NCBI GenBank assembly: GCA_030587405.1
Contig: JAUQZD010000076.1
Location: forward strand, 1-64,000
Direction of reading: 5' to 3'
Length of the DNA stretch: 64,000 nucleotides
Origin: Candidatus Freyrarchaeum guaymasense
GTDB lineage: Archaea > Asgardarchaeota > Jordarchaeia > Jordarchaeales > Freyrarchaeaceae
The translations under genes and the position numbers were made by a program. Under the pieces are notes generated by a model. The model saw only the letters and a program-made list of their open reading frames with translations. It searched no databases and had not been told where the DNA came from. Position 1 is the stretch's first letter; the number at the start of each line of letters is the position of its first letter. Of this stretch, positions 33,719 to 42,257 are shown one piece after another.

Positions 33719-34306
33719 TCAAGAGGGGTGCTTCTCTTCTCCTGCCTCCTGCTTCCCGTATATTCGCTCCAGTTCCTCCTTTATCCATTCGATCTTCCCG
33801 AGGAACGGCTGCCTCATCGTTAAACCTATCCTCCCGCCTCTCGCCCCCCCGCTCATGGACACGGAGACAACCCTCGCCCTCACCATGTCGCCCCGCATTA
33901 TACGCCGCCCAGTCTCCTTCCCTATGAGGGCAGGGGTCTTACTGTCAAAGTCGATGAAGTCGTCCGTGAGCTGGGAAATGTGTATGAGGCCTTCGACCGG
34001 GCCAAGCCTTACGAAGACGCCGAAATCGACGACCTCCGTCACGGCGCCCTCTACGACCTCGTGCTGCTCCGGTTTAAAGGTGAGAACCCTGAACGTGGCT
34101 TGATGGAAGGCGCCTCCGTCTCCTGGGATCAGCCTTCCAACCCCCACGTCCTCCACGTCTATAACGCTGATAACTATCCCCAAGTCAGGGTCCATCACTT
34201 CCTCGTACTCTCTTCTAAGCATTTCAAGAGCTACTTCCTCAACTGGCTCCCCGAACCTGTCAGGGGGGATCCTAAGCACGTCTCTAAGAGTTACGAGCTT
34301 GTACAT
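33719..34306 (-). CDS. rpoE: RNA polymerase subunit Rpo7 (RpoE')
   Basis: 195 residues: an N-terminal tip domain (MYKLVTLRDVLRIPPDRFGE) and a C-terminal S1 OB-fold (GAVTEVVDFGVFVRLGPVEG, LIHISQLTDDFIDFD). It forms the polymerase stalk with Rpo4. The ~165-bp gap upstream contains a minus-strand TATA (TTTTATAAGG near 34472-34481) but no further gene that I can support. Confidence 0.95.
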   Translation of the reverse strand: MYKLVTLRDVLRIPPDRFGEPVEEVALEMLRREYEEVMDPDLGIVISVIDVEDVGVGRLIPGDGGAFHQATFRVLTFKPEQHEVVEGAVTEVVDFGVFVRLGPVEGLIHISQLTDDFIDFDSKTPALIGKETGRRIMRGDMVRARVVSVSMSGGARGGRIGLTMRQPFLGKIEWIKEELERIYGKQEAGEEKHPS

Positions 34307-34473
34307 TTCCCATTCACCTCAACAAAACCCCAAGGTAAACGGGGCCTCGTTAAACGAGGGAGCGACACTTTGGGAACCCCTATGAAAGCCAAAAGGTAGA
34401 AGGTGCTGATGGAGGCTACGGTAACCCTAAGCGCCACTATAACTGGCTTGCTTCACCTGTAAGCGACATCCCC

Positions 34474-34875
34474 TTATAAAACTTCCCCGTCAAGTGCCAG
34501 GTGGTCCTCCTGCCTGAGGAAGACCACGGCGACGCCGGCCTCCCTAAGCTTCCTCCGAAGCTCCCTGTCATTGGTGGCTACGACGCACCTTTCAACCTTT
34601 TTGGCATAGTTCAAAATTGATTCGTCCACCCCCCCACAGCTGAAGGAGCAAAACTTCACGTTTGCACGATCAACAAGTTCCAATGCTGACCTAGCCATCC
34701 TTCCAATCTTTCCTCCTCTTCTAGCAAGCTCCTTCAGCTCCCTTAACACGCAGTCTAAAACCACCACTTCGTACTTTGCAACGATAACCCTATCAAGCTC
34801 CGAAAAAAGGTCTAACCCGAGGGAGAAGGGGGCAAGCAGAAAGTTAGTGTCGACCAGAACCTTAACGACGTTCAC
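34474..34875 (-). CDS. PIN-domain protein (FCF1-like)
   Basis: 133 residues from GTG 34875, overlapping the aIF2 gamma stop (GTGA). The PIN nuclease acidic residues are in [37 protein letters not shown] and [13 protein letters not shown]. The archaeal group next to aIF2 gamma and rpo7 resembles the rRNA-processing FCF1/Utp24 family. No antitoxin is adjacent, so a toxin role is unlikely. Confidence 0.85.
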   Translation of the reverse strand: MNVVKVLVDTNFLLAPFSLGLDLFSELDRVIVAKYEVVVLDCVLRELKELARRGGKIGRMARSALELVDRANVKFCSFSCGGVDESILNYAKKVERCVVATNDRELRRKLREAGVAVVFLRQEDHLALDGEVL

Positions 34876-36167
34876 TTCACAATTCCCCACCCGATGAGTC
34901 TCCATCTCCCCGAAACCATCCGGCTCACGGCAACCCTTTGCCCCTCCTCGGCGCAGACCGGCCGGCGCAGGTTGATCTCGACGACCCCGCCCCTAACCGA
35001 GGACACCACGCCTACAGTAACCGATGAGCCAACGTTCAGCATTAACGGCTCATTAACCTTTACATCTTCCACCTTAGAAAGCTCCACGCTGCCGACAACA
35101 CGCTCCATTAAATGCAGCTCTAAACTTAAACCATCCCATACTGGGGGAAGGGTACCCGGCTTCCCGACCACGCTCCCTATAAGTCCGTCAGCCTTTGTCA
35201 AGGAGGGGTCTAGCTTCGTTCCAACGCCAATCAACCCTCCGGGGACAGCTTCCTCGAGCTCCACGCCTCCACCAGCATGCAAGCTCACAACGTCAGTATA
35301 GATGGGCTCGTACCCTCCGCCAAGGCTAACACCAGGGCGAATCTCGATCTCGTCACCGACCCTAACCCTCCCCTGAACGATAGCTCCGCCAATAACGCCC
35401 CCAACCAAGTCCTCAGGCCTCGTACCAGGCTTATTAACGTCGAAAGACCTAGCCACGTACATCCTTAAGGGCTTACTAAGGTCTCTAGTGGGGGTGGGGA
35501 TCACCTCCTCGATGCTTTGAACCAAAACGTCAAGGTTCACACCGAAGACGGCTGACACGGGGATGACCGGGGCGCCCTCGGCGAATGTCCCGCTAATAAA
35601 CTCCCTGATCTGCCTGTAATGTTCGATTGCCGCCTCCCTAGAGACAAGCTCGATCTTGTTCTGCACGACGACGATGTTCCTAACCCCGGTGATTTCCAGC
35701 GCGGCGAAGTGCTCCCTCGTCTGAGGCTGAGGGCAAGGCTCGTTCGCCGCGATAACCAAGACGGCGCCATCCATCAGGGCGGCGCCACTAATCATGGTAG
35801 CCATGAGACGCTCGTGCCCTGGGCTGTCCACGAAGCTAACCTTCCTCAGGAAGACGGCGTCCTCGCCGCAATGCGGGCACTTGTACCCTCCAGCCATCGC
35901 CAACGTGAAGTAGCACTGAGGGGGAGGGCAGGAGGGACACTTCAAAACAACAGCGTCGGCGTAACCCAACTTGATGGTGATGCCGCGCCGCTTCTCCTCA
36001 CTATGACGGTCAGCCCAGACCCCTGTAAGCGCGTGCACAAGGGTGGTTTTCGGCGCCCCCCATCAGCATGGATGGGCATTGCCGTGGTCGACGTGTCCTG
36101 CGGTGCCTATGTTTACGACGCTTTGCGACTTTGCAGCATCCTCAAATGCGCCAGCATTCCCCGTCAA
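34872..36167 (-). CDS. eif2g: Translation initiation factor aIF2 gamma, interrupted by a 30-nt intron
   Basis: Read as complement(join(34872..36048, 36079..36167)), 421 residues. The TTG at 36167 follows GGAGGT (36179-36174). Exon 1 runs [13 protein letters not shown], then stops at 36063. Exon 2 begins [18 protein letters not shown]. Removal of 36049-36078 restores [16 protein letters not shown] with P-loop Lys30. Then come switch 1 ([13 protein letters not shown]), the zinc knuckle (CPSC, CPHC), [20 protein letters not shown] and domains II-III. The factor binds initiator tRNA with GTP together with the alpha subunit. The intron sits at the same codon position as in aEF1A. Confidence 0.95.
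36049..36078 (-). other. BHB intron in the aIF2 gamma gene (30 nt)
   Basis: Minus-strand fold: central helix CGGC/GCCG (36084-36081 with 36054-36051); bulge 1 AAT (36080-36078); bulge 2 AAA (36050-36048); inner stem from a CCCATC/GATGGG hairpin with a short bulge. Cutting after base two of each bulge joins AA|A, the P-loop lysine. Length 30 keeps the frame but includes a TGA. Confidence 0.9.
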
Positions 36168-36368
36168 AAATAAACCTCCATCAGGTTTTAATAAGTGTGA
36201 AGTTACTTTTCTTTTCTCCAGCGGTCTTTTTAAAAGTTTCTTGCATCCAGCTAGCACCTTCCACCGTCACCTGCTTCCACGGTTAAAAACCTGCCCTTAA
36301 CAGTAGAGAAGCCTTGCTCAGGGCGGAGCGGCCAGGAGTCCACGGTGCGGCGCCCTTCAGCCCTCCCC

Positions 36369-37136
36369 TTAGGGGGGTCGGGCAGCATCGTTTAGCAGGG
36401 AGCCTATCTCCTCCTGTATCCTCCTCATCACATCCACACTTATTTGCCCCGGCGCAACAGGATCGTCTAGTGAGGCATACGTGAAGGGGGAGCCGAAAAG
36501 GGGGCAAAGGATCCTCGAAACAGCCCCCAGCCTGCCCATACAGAAGGACACGGTTCTCCCCCGACGCTTGGTTGAAGCCAGCTTTAAAAGGAGGAGGTTA
36601 TCCGTGATCCTCCTCGCCAAGGTTACGATTTTAGCTACGTCGCATCCGAGGCTGAAGAGGATGTCAACCTTCCTAGCCAAGAAACTCCACGTCGGCGTAG
36701 CTTCAAAGTCGTGGTAGGACAGGATAAGGGTAACCCCAACCTCTTTACACAGTGAAACCAGCCTGCCGAGGAGGGCGGGGTCAGTTGACGCCTCCACATC
36801 CACGAAGTCCGGTCCAGAAAGAACACACTTCTCTATCAGCTTCACCCGTTCACCCTCGCTAAACGGGAAAACACCCCCCTCACCTCTACGCCGAACAGTC
36901 ACGATGACCGGCACCCCAATGTCAGACAGCAGCCTCCCAACCCGAACCCTCCTCCTCTTAAGATAGTCTAAACGCAACTCCACCAGGTCCGCTCCAGCAT
37001 CACACGCCCTACGCGCCTTCTCCAGCATACCCTCCTCACTGTCAGCCCTCACGGAGACGCAAACCCTAAACAAGCCAGCACCAGCCAGAGAAACCCGCCC
37101 CTTACTCCTCAGCAACCTTCCGGGAGGCAACCTCAA
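36369..37136 (-). CDS. aroD: 3-dehydroquinate dehydratase, type I
   Basis: Up to 255 residues; the true start may be further in, near the FRVCVSVRADSEEGM segment at residue ~23, since the first part overlaps the upstream ribbon-helix-helix gene. Type I motifs: GADLVELRLDYL, PVIVTVRRRGEGG, LSYHDFEATP (catalytic His), DVAKIVTLA (Schiff-base Lys) and SFCMGRLGAVSRI. It dehydrates 3-dehydroquinate in the shikimate pathway. No other aro genes are nearby. Confidence 0.9.
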   Translation of the reverse strand: MRLPPGRLLRSKGRVSLAGAGLFRVCVSVRADSEEGMLEKARRACDAGADLVELRLDYLKRRRVRVGRLLSDIGVPVIVTVRRRGEGGVFPFSEGERVKLIEKCVLSGPDFVDVEASTDPALLGRLVSLCKEVGVTLILSYHDFEATPTWSFLARKVDILFSLGCDVAKIVTLARRITDNLLLLKLASTKRRGRTVSFCMGRLGAVSRILCPLFGSPFTYASLDDPVAPGQISVDVMRRIQEEIGSLLNDAARPP

Positions 37137-37311
37137 GAACAGCTAAAGCCTCACCCTCACCCTTACGGCCGGGAAGAACCCCCTCCTTGTAGAGTAAATC
37201 CCTGACAGCCACACGGACAGCCTCACTCCTACTCCTGTAAACACCAAGCTCGACAAGCATCCTCAAACCCTTAACGTACTCCTCAGGAACCCTAAACGAC
37301 GTCGACTTCAT
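37102..37311 (-). CDS. Ribbon-helix-helix (CopG-type) DNA-binding protein
   Basis: 69 residues: MKSTSFRVPEEYVKGLRMLV forms the beta-ribbon and first helix, and YRSRSEAVRVAVRDLLYKEG the second helix, the classic RHH pattern. Probably a small dimeric transcription factor. It overlaps the 5' end of aroD by 35 bp. A minus-strand AT-rich block (GTTTATATTG near 37336-37345) is a likely promoter. The target is unknown; autoregulation or control of aroD is only inference. Confidence 0.8.
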   Translation of the reverse strand: MKSTSFRVPEEYVKGLRMLVELGVYRSRSEAVRVAVRDLLYKEGVLPGRKGEGEALAVLEVASRKVAEE

Positions 37312-37561
37312 AAGCTAAATACGCTACAATAGACAATATAAACATGACCTTTCACAGAACACGTAAAACACGAACCCCACCAGCACGGCACTTACACACG
37401 TTCACGGCAGACACAGCCATAGGGGAAAGCCTCCCAGAACAGGCAAAACACATCCAACACCAGCGGCAGCCAACACAAAAAGAAAAACACCAGAACAAAC
37501 CTCAAAAAAGGAACAGGAGAGAACCCCGACAGCCCAGCCTTCACCCGGGAAACACGAGCAC
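37312..37561. other. Gene-free gap between the RHH gene and aEF1A
   Basis: This ~250-bp gap has no supported gene. On the minus strand it is strongly T-rich just after the aEF1A stop (runs such as TTTTTTGAGG and TTTTTCTTTTTG, about 37480-37510), fitting an archaeal T-tract terminator for aEF1A. uS10, which usually follows aEF1A in archaea, is missing. Confidence 0.5.
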
Positions 37562-38903
37562 CTACGACCTCGCCTTAACCTCCCTAACCACTCCGACGGC
37601 AACCGTGTAATCGCTGTCACGCACCGCGAAGCGGCCAAGCTGAGGAATCTCCTTATAGGGCTCAATCACCATCGGCCTCGTCGGCTCAAACTCCACCAGC
37701 GCCGCGTCACCACGCTTAATATAGTCCGGGTTCTCCTCTATCACCTGCCCCGTCCGCCTATCCAGCTTAGCCAGAAGCTTCGAAAACCTGCACGCCACCT
37801 GAGCCGTGTGAGCGTGAATCACCGGAGTATAGCCCGCCGCGATCGCCGTCGGATGCTGAATAACAATTATCTGACCCACAAATCTCTCAGCCACAGTAGG
37901 CGGATTAGCCGGGTGGCCAGCCACATCCCCACGCCTAATGTCCTTCTTGGAAACACCACGCACGTTAAAGCCAATGTTATCCCCCGGAACAGCCTCGTCA
38001 ATCCGCTCATGATGCATCTCTATAGACTTAACCTCACCCTTAACGTTAGGCGGCTGGAAGACGACAGTATCACCAGTCTTCAAGACACCAGTCTCAACCC
38101 TGCCAACAGGAACAGTCCCCACCCCAGTAATACTGTAAACATCCTGAACCGGAATCCTAAGCGGCTTATCAACCGGCTTAGGCGGCACCTTCAACATGTC
38201 CAAAGCCTCAATCAAAGTCGGCCCATCATACCAAGGCATATTACCGCTCTTCTCAAGCAAGTTATCACCGGTCCACGCAGAAACAGGAACAAACGGCACC
38301 TCGTCAACCTTGTAGCCAACCTGCTTAAGCAACGTCTCCACTTCCTTCCTGATCTCCTCATACCTCTCCTTACTCCAGTTCACACTCGCATCATCCATCT
38401 TATTAACAGCAACAAGCATCTGACCAACACCCAGCGTAAACGCAAGATACGCATGCTCCCTCGTCTGACCACCAGGACCAATCCCCGCCTCAAACTCACC
38501 CTTCCTAGCAGACACCACCAGCACCGCAGCATCAGCCTGCGACGTCCCAGTAATCATATTCTTAATAAAGTCCTTATGACCTGGAGCATCAATGATGGTG
38601 AAGTAATACTTATCTGTCTCAAACTTCCAGAACGAGATGTCGATGGTTAGACCGCGTTCTCTCTCCTCTTTGAGTTTATCCATAACCCAAGCGAACTTGA
38701 AGCTACCCTTTCCAAGCTTTTCTGCTTCCTCTTCATATTGCTTAATTGTCCGCTCATCAATCGCCTTAGTAAGGTAAAGCAAATGACCCATAAGAGTCGA
38801 CTTCGGCATTCCCCGGGAAGACAGGTTACACCGCCCGGGGAATATTGCCGTGATCCACGTGCCCTATAACCACCAAGTTCAAATGCGGCTTAGAAGCACT
38901 CAT
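37562..38903 (-). CDS. tuf: Elongation factor aEF1A (EF-1 alpha), interrupted by a 43-nt intron
   Basis: Read as complement(join(37562..38801, 38845..38903)), 432 residues. Exon 1 starts at ATG 38903, after GGAGG, and encodes [19 protein letters not shown], then hits a stop at 38829-38827. Exon 2 begins [17 protein letters not shown]. Removing 38802-38844 restores GHVDHGKST with P-loop Lys20. The rest is complete: [34 protein letters not shown] and domains 2-3 ending [13 protein letters not shown]. This GTPase delivers aminoacyl-tRNA to the A-site, so every protein made depends on splicing this transcript. Confidence 0.96.
38802..38844 (-). other. BHB intron in the aEF1A gene (43 nt)
   Basis: Minus-strand fold is canonical: central helix CGGC/GCCG (38850-38847 with 38807-38804); bulge 1 AAT (38846-38844); bulge 2 AAG (38803-38801); inner stem of ten perfect pairs, ATTCCCCGGG / CCCGGGGAAT (38843-38834 with 38817-38808), loop of ~16 bases. 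A cut after base two of each bulge joins AA|G. It contains an in-frame TAA; 43 nt also shifts the frame. Confidence 0.95.
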
Positions 38904-39118
38904 GCTAACATCCTCCTAACTCATTCATGCACGCTGATTAATCAAAACTCCACTTTTTTATTTTTTTCGGATATCAAACAAAAGCAGTTCACATCATTAA
39001 GCAGCGCCAGAAGAGGTGGATCTGTAACAGCCACCACTGCGGCAATCCGGACAGGAAAAATTAATAAGTGAAACTGCAGGTTAGAATCCACAGGTCAGAG
39101 CTCGGCGAGGGGGCGGCA

Positions 39119-39646
39119 TTGCCTAGACGTCCATCAAGATGTTATACGAAGGTGGATGGGCCACCGTACACCCGTTCTGAGTATATTCACGGAAGCCCAC
39201 CATCCAAGATAAGAATTTATGAGATGGGAAACCCCAAGCAGAACTATACGTTAAGAGCGGACTTGATCATTCAAGAGCCATGCCAGATCACAGATGGAGC
39301 ACTCGAAGCCCTAAGAATAGCGGTTAATAGGCACCTTACAGTTAGACTCGGACGAGATAACTACTACCTTAAAATCAGACCAAAGCCACACCACATCATA
39401 CGAGAGAGGAGAATGCTAGCGTTTGCAGGAGCAGACCGGCTGCAAGATGGGATGAGGCTTTCATTTGGGAAGCCTACTTTGCGTGCTGCCAGGGTTAGGG
39501 CTGGTCAGGTTATTTGTAGTGTTTGGGCCGTGGATTCTTCTAGGGCTGTGGAGGCTATTAAGAGGGCGTTTTACGTTGGGGGGAGGAAGCTTCCTCGCCC
39601 GTCACGCGTAGAGTTTGTTAGGGGGGAGGGTTTACCTTTAGAGTAG
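39119..39646 (+). CDS. rpl10e: Ribosomal protein uL16 (L10e)
   Basis: 175 residues from TTG 39119 (MPRRPSRCYTKVDGPPYTRS), supported by GAGGGGG upstream; an open extension to 39068 adds unrelated residues. GSPPSKIRIYEMGN, HHIIRERRMLAFAGADRLQ and FGKPTLRAARV are family marks. uL16 lies close to the A-site and peptidyl transferase centre. Divergent from aEF1A; isolated from the main ribosomal cluster. Confidence 0.95.
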   Translation: MPRRPSRCYTKVDGPPYTRSEYIHGSPPSKIRIYEMGNPKQNYTLRADLIIQEPCQITDGALEALRIAVNRHLTVRLGRDNYYLKIRPKPHHIIRERRMLAFAGADRLQDGMRLSFGKPTLRAARVRAGQVICSVWAVDSSRAVEAIKRAFYVGGRKLPRPSRVEFVRGEGLPLE

Positions 39647-39743
39647 CTGTTTGGCTGTGACTGGCCTTTAACCTGCGACCGCGTTTTAATGATTGTTAAT
39701 TTTCGCGTCCGCAATCGCCAGTAACACATGTCAGTCTGAAGTC

Positions 39744-40025
39744 CGTTAACGACCCTGTGGGGAACGCAGGCAACGTGGAAGGCAGATGGGTGAAGCCGCC
39801 CCTGCTCAGCAGTTCGCCACCGTCCTTAAAGCCTTGCGAAACAGTTAAATGTTTGGTAGGTGTTTGGGGTGCTGGTTTGGCCACGGGGTGGCCTATGGGT
39901 GGAGTCTTCGGATGTGGTGCTCCGGGGTCCCCCGAAAGCCCTATTAGAGGCGTATGCCTCTATGACGGGGAAACGCTTGACAGACCAAAACCACATTACC
40001 CATAAAAACCCATCAAGCGTGAACC
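39744..40025. ncRNA. Candidate structured RNA, copy A of a tandem pair
   Basis: No ORF of this stretch looks like a protein. Positions 39828-39876 align without gaps to 40165-40213 at about 75% identity, and shorter matches continue in order downstream (GTCCCCCGAAAGCCC with CTCCCCCGATAGCCC, and an A/C-rich 3' part). Local stems such as GGCCACGGGGTGGCC and AGAGGCGTATGCCTCT are present. A TATA-like CGTTTTAATGATTG lies at ~39680-39693. The strand and the ends are uncertain. It did not match the SRP or RNase P hallmarks I know. Confidence 0.4.
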
Positions 40026-40084
40026 CAACCTACACCAATCCTTCAGGAGTCTTAGTAAGCACGTAACATTACAACTCGGGACTC

Positions 40085-40400
40085 ACGCAGCACGGCGCAT
40101 GCGGCGTGGGTTCGGATGGGTATGGCGTGGATTCACGTGGCTTTCTGCGAGCTTGGCCGATCGGGAAGCCTTGCGAAGCAGTTAGGTATTTGGTGGTATT
40201 TGTGGGTGTTGGTGAGTGAACAGGTGGAGGCTGCCCCGGATGCTCAGCCGCCTAGCGGCCCCAGAGGACGGAACCCTCAGATGAGGGGCTCCCGAGCTCC
40301 CCCGATAGCCCACGAGACCACCCAGGCCGATGCGTGGAAAGGAGTAGACACCCACAAAACCCCATCTACCCCAAAACCTGCCCATTCCAGCCTGAGAAGC
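40085..40400. ncRNA. Candidate structured RNA, copy B of a tandem pair
   Basis: Related to copy A, with the repeat unit offset by ~337 bp. A long-range stem of eleven perfect pairs joins TTTGTGGGTGT (40199-40209) and ACACCCACAAA (40348-40358); the same relative positions in copy A are G/T-rich and C/A-rich but less perfectly paired. Inside are C/G-rich hairpins (CAGCCGCCTAGCGGCC, CCCTCAGATGAGGGG). No coding signal. Strand is not certain. Confidence 0.4.
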
Positions 40401-40640
40401 TAGGAAGGAGCCAGAGTAGCCAAGCTAGACCGTGGAGTGGGGGCGCTAGGGGGACTGAGGTACGTGCAGAGACGCTGTAGACGCAGCTGGCCGCAGCCAT
40501 TCAGCCCAGTACGCAGCAAACCGCCAGCAATAGCCCACAGCGGAAGCTAGGCTAATGCTCAAGCAGCTAAAAACAGCCACTGATCAGAGTAGCTTGCCAC
40601 GAGCCGCCGTGACGTGGGCGGAGCAGCGGCTCAAACTAAA
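40401..40640. other. Gene-free, G/C-rich segment upstream of rpoA2
   Basis: No ORF with protein-like composition. It holds several copies of AAGCTAG(G/A) and a seven-pair hairpin GAGCCGC/GCGGCTC (40601-40607 with 40626-40632). A TATA-like block follows on both strands (40640-40655). It might be a third RNA, a long leader, or part of the tandem pair's transcript; I cannot decide. Confidence 0.3.
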
Positions 40641-40683
40641 CAAAAGATATTTAAGTGGTTGCCCTGTTAAACTCGTTTGGAAA

Positions 40684-40697
40684 TAAAATTTAAATAG
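40684..40697 (+). promoter_or_regulatory. TATA element before rpoA2
   Basis: ATAAAATTTAAATA at ~40684-40697, ~65 bp before the rpoA2 GTG. A second block, GATATTTAAG near 40646-40655, could serve either strand. Confidence 0.5.
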
Positions 40698-40759
40698 CCC
40701 TCCACCATACTTTAAACTCAAACCTACTTAGTCCTCATTCTTAACAGGAAGAGCTAGAA

Positions 40760-41950
40760 GTGAGTAATATGCTGACTGACGAGCAGTTAACCGAGAAAAT
40801 CAATCGCCTTCGAAAGGAGGGAACATTACCTCCCCTTATAATAGACCAGCTAGAGCAGAAACTGAAGGAGCGAGCTGAAGTACGCGACCTCACCCCGCAG
40901 GAACTAGACGAGATAATACAGGAAGTGAAAAAATCATACTTGAAAAATTTAATAGAGCCGGAGGAGGCTGTAGGGACCGTTGCCGCACAGTCTTTAGGTG
41001 AGCCCGGGACTCAAATGACTCTTCGGACGTTTCATTATGCTGGTGTTGCTGAGTTGAATGTTACGTTGGGTTTGCCTCGTTTGATTGAGATTGTTGATGC
41101 TCGTCGTAATCCTTCGACTCCCATGATGACCATTTTTTTGGATGAGGAGTGTAGGTTTGATGCTGAGAAGGCGCGGGAGGTTCAGCGGCGTATTGAGATG
41201 ACTAAGGTTGAGGGTGTGGCTTCGAGTGTGGAGATTGATCGGATTACGGGGCAGATCGTGATTAATCTTGATCCTGAGTTGTTGGAGGATAAGGGGTTAA
41301 GTGTGGAGGATGTTGTTAGGAGGCTTGCTGGTCTTAGGAAGGGTGATGTGGATTATGATGGTTTTACTGTTTATTTGTCTCCGAAGTGTGAGAGTTTGAT
41401 CGATCTTTATAAGCTGGTTGAGCGTGTGAGGGGTGTTGCTCTTAAGGGTATTGCTGGCGTGGAGAGGGTGGTTCTTAAGAGGGAGGCTAATGGGGAGTAT
41501 GTTCTTTATTCGGAGGGTACGAATTTAGCTGAGGTTTTGAGGGTTCCGGGTGTGGATGTGACCAGGACTTTTAGTAATCATATTCATGAGGTTGCTTCTG
41601 TTTTGGGTATTGAGGCTGCTAGGAACGTGATTGTGCGTGAGGCGTTGGGTGTTTTGGAGGAGCAGGGTCTTGATGTGGATGTTAGGCATATTTTGCTGGT
41701 TGCTGATTTGATGACGATGGGTGGTGAGGTTCAGCAGATTGGGCGGCATGGTGTTAGTGGTGAGAAGGAGAGTGTGTTGGCGAGGGCTGCGTTTGAGACG
41801 ACGGTGAAGCATCTTGTTGAGGCGAGTGTTAGGGGTGAGGTTGACCCGCTTAGAGGTATTACTGAGAATGTGATTATTGGGCAGGTTATCCCTGTTGGTA
41901 CGGGTGCTGTTGAGTTGCTGGTTTATCGCGAGAGGCGGTCGGGGGGCTAA
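40760..41950 (+). CDS. rpoA2: RNA polymerase subunit Rpo1C (A'')
   Basis: 396 residues from GTG 40760 (an ATG at 40769 is possible). The C-terminal part of the largest polymerase subunit: EPEEAVGTVAAQSLGEPGTQ (start of the trigger loop region), MTLRTFHYAGVAELNVTLGL, PRLIEIVDARRNPSTP and LLVADLMTMGGEVQQIGRHG. The usual partners rpoB and rpoA1 are not upstream; this gene heads a separate operon with eL30, nusA and later uS12-uS7. Confidence 0.96.
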   Translation: MSNMLTDEQLTEKINRLRKEGTLPPLIIDQLEQKLKERAEVRDLTPQELDEIIQEVKKSYLKNLIEPEEAVGTVAAQSLGEPGTQMTLRTFHYAGVAELNVTLGLPRLIEIVDARRNPSTPMMTIFLDEECRFDAEKAREVQRRIEMTKVEGVASSVEIDRITGQIVINLDPELLEDKGLSVEDVVRRLAGLRKGDVDYDGFTVYLSPKCESLIDLYKLVERVRGVALKGIAGVERVVLKREANGEYVLYSEGTNLAEVLRVPGVDVTRTFSNHIHEVASVLGIEAARNVIVREALGVLEEQGLDVDVRHILLVADLMTMGGEVQQIGRHGVSGEKESVLARAAFETTVKHLVEASVRGEVDPLRGITENVIIGQVIPVGTGAVELLVYRERRSGG

Positions 41951-41954
41951 GGTT

Positions 41955-42257
41955 TTGGATTTGAATAGGGCTATTCAGGTGGCTGTTAGGTCGGGGAAAG
42001 TTAGGATGGGGTTCAGGGAGGCTGTTAGGCTTTTGAAGACTGGTGGCGCCAGGTTGATCGTGCTTTCCGGGAATTGCCCTGAGGAGTTGAGGGATGAGGT
42101 TGTGTATTACTGTAGGCTTGCTGGTGTTCCTTTCATCGTGTTTCCTGGGTCGAGTTGGGATTTGGGTGCTGTTTGTGGTAGGCCGCATATGGTTGCGGTG
42201 TTGACGGTTCTTGACCCTGGTGATTCCGACATTGTTGAGTTGGCTGGTAGGGGGTGA
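41955..42257 (+). CDS. rpl30e: Ribosomal protein eL30
   Basis: 100 residues from TTG 41955, four bases after rpoA2; upstream in-frame sequence overlaps rpoA2. Typical L7Ae/L30e fold: DLNRAIQVAVRSGKVRMGFR, GGARLIVLSGNCPEELRDEV and LGAVCGRPHMVAVLTVLDPG. Order rpoA2-eL30-nusA is conserved in archaea. Confidence 0.93.
   Translation: MDLNRAIQVAVRSGKVRMGFREAVRLLKTGGARLIVLSGNCPEELRDEVVYYCRLAGVPFIVFPGSSWDLGAVCGRPHMVAVLTVLDPGDSDIVELAGRG

Noticed and set aside
34307..34473. A small RNA in the rpo7 leader region
   Set aside because: Only a TATA element and weak stems; no tRNA, C/D or H/ACA pattern that I can defend.
34474..34875. PIN protein as a VapC toxin
   Set aside because: No antitoxin gene is adjacent, and its fixed place between aIF2 gamma and rpo7 fits the housekeeping FCF1-like group.
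37400..37560. uS10 expected downstream of aEF1A
   Set aside because: All frames in the gap were examined; none encodes uS10-like sequence, and the DNA is T-rich terminator-like.
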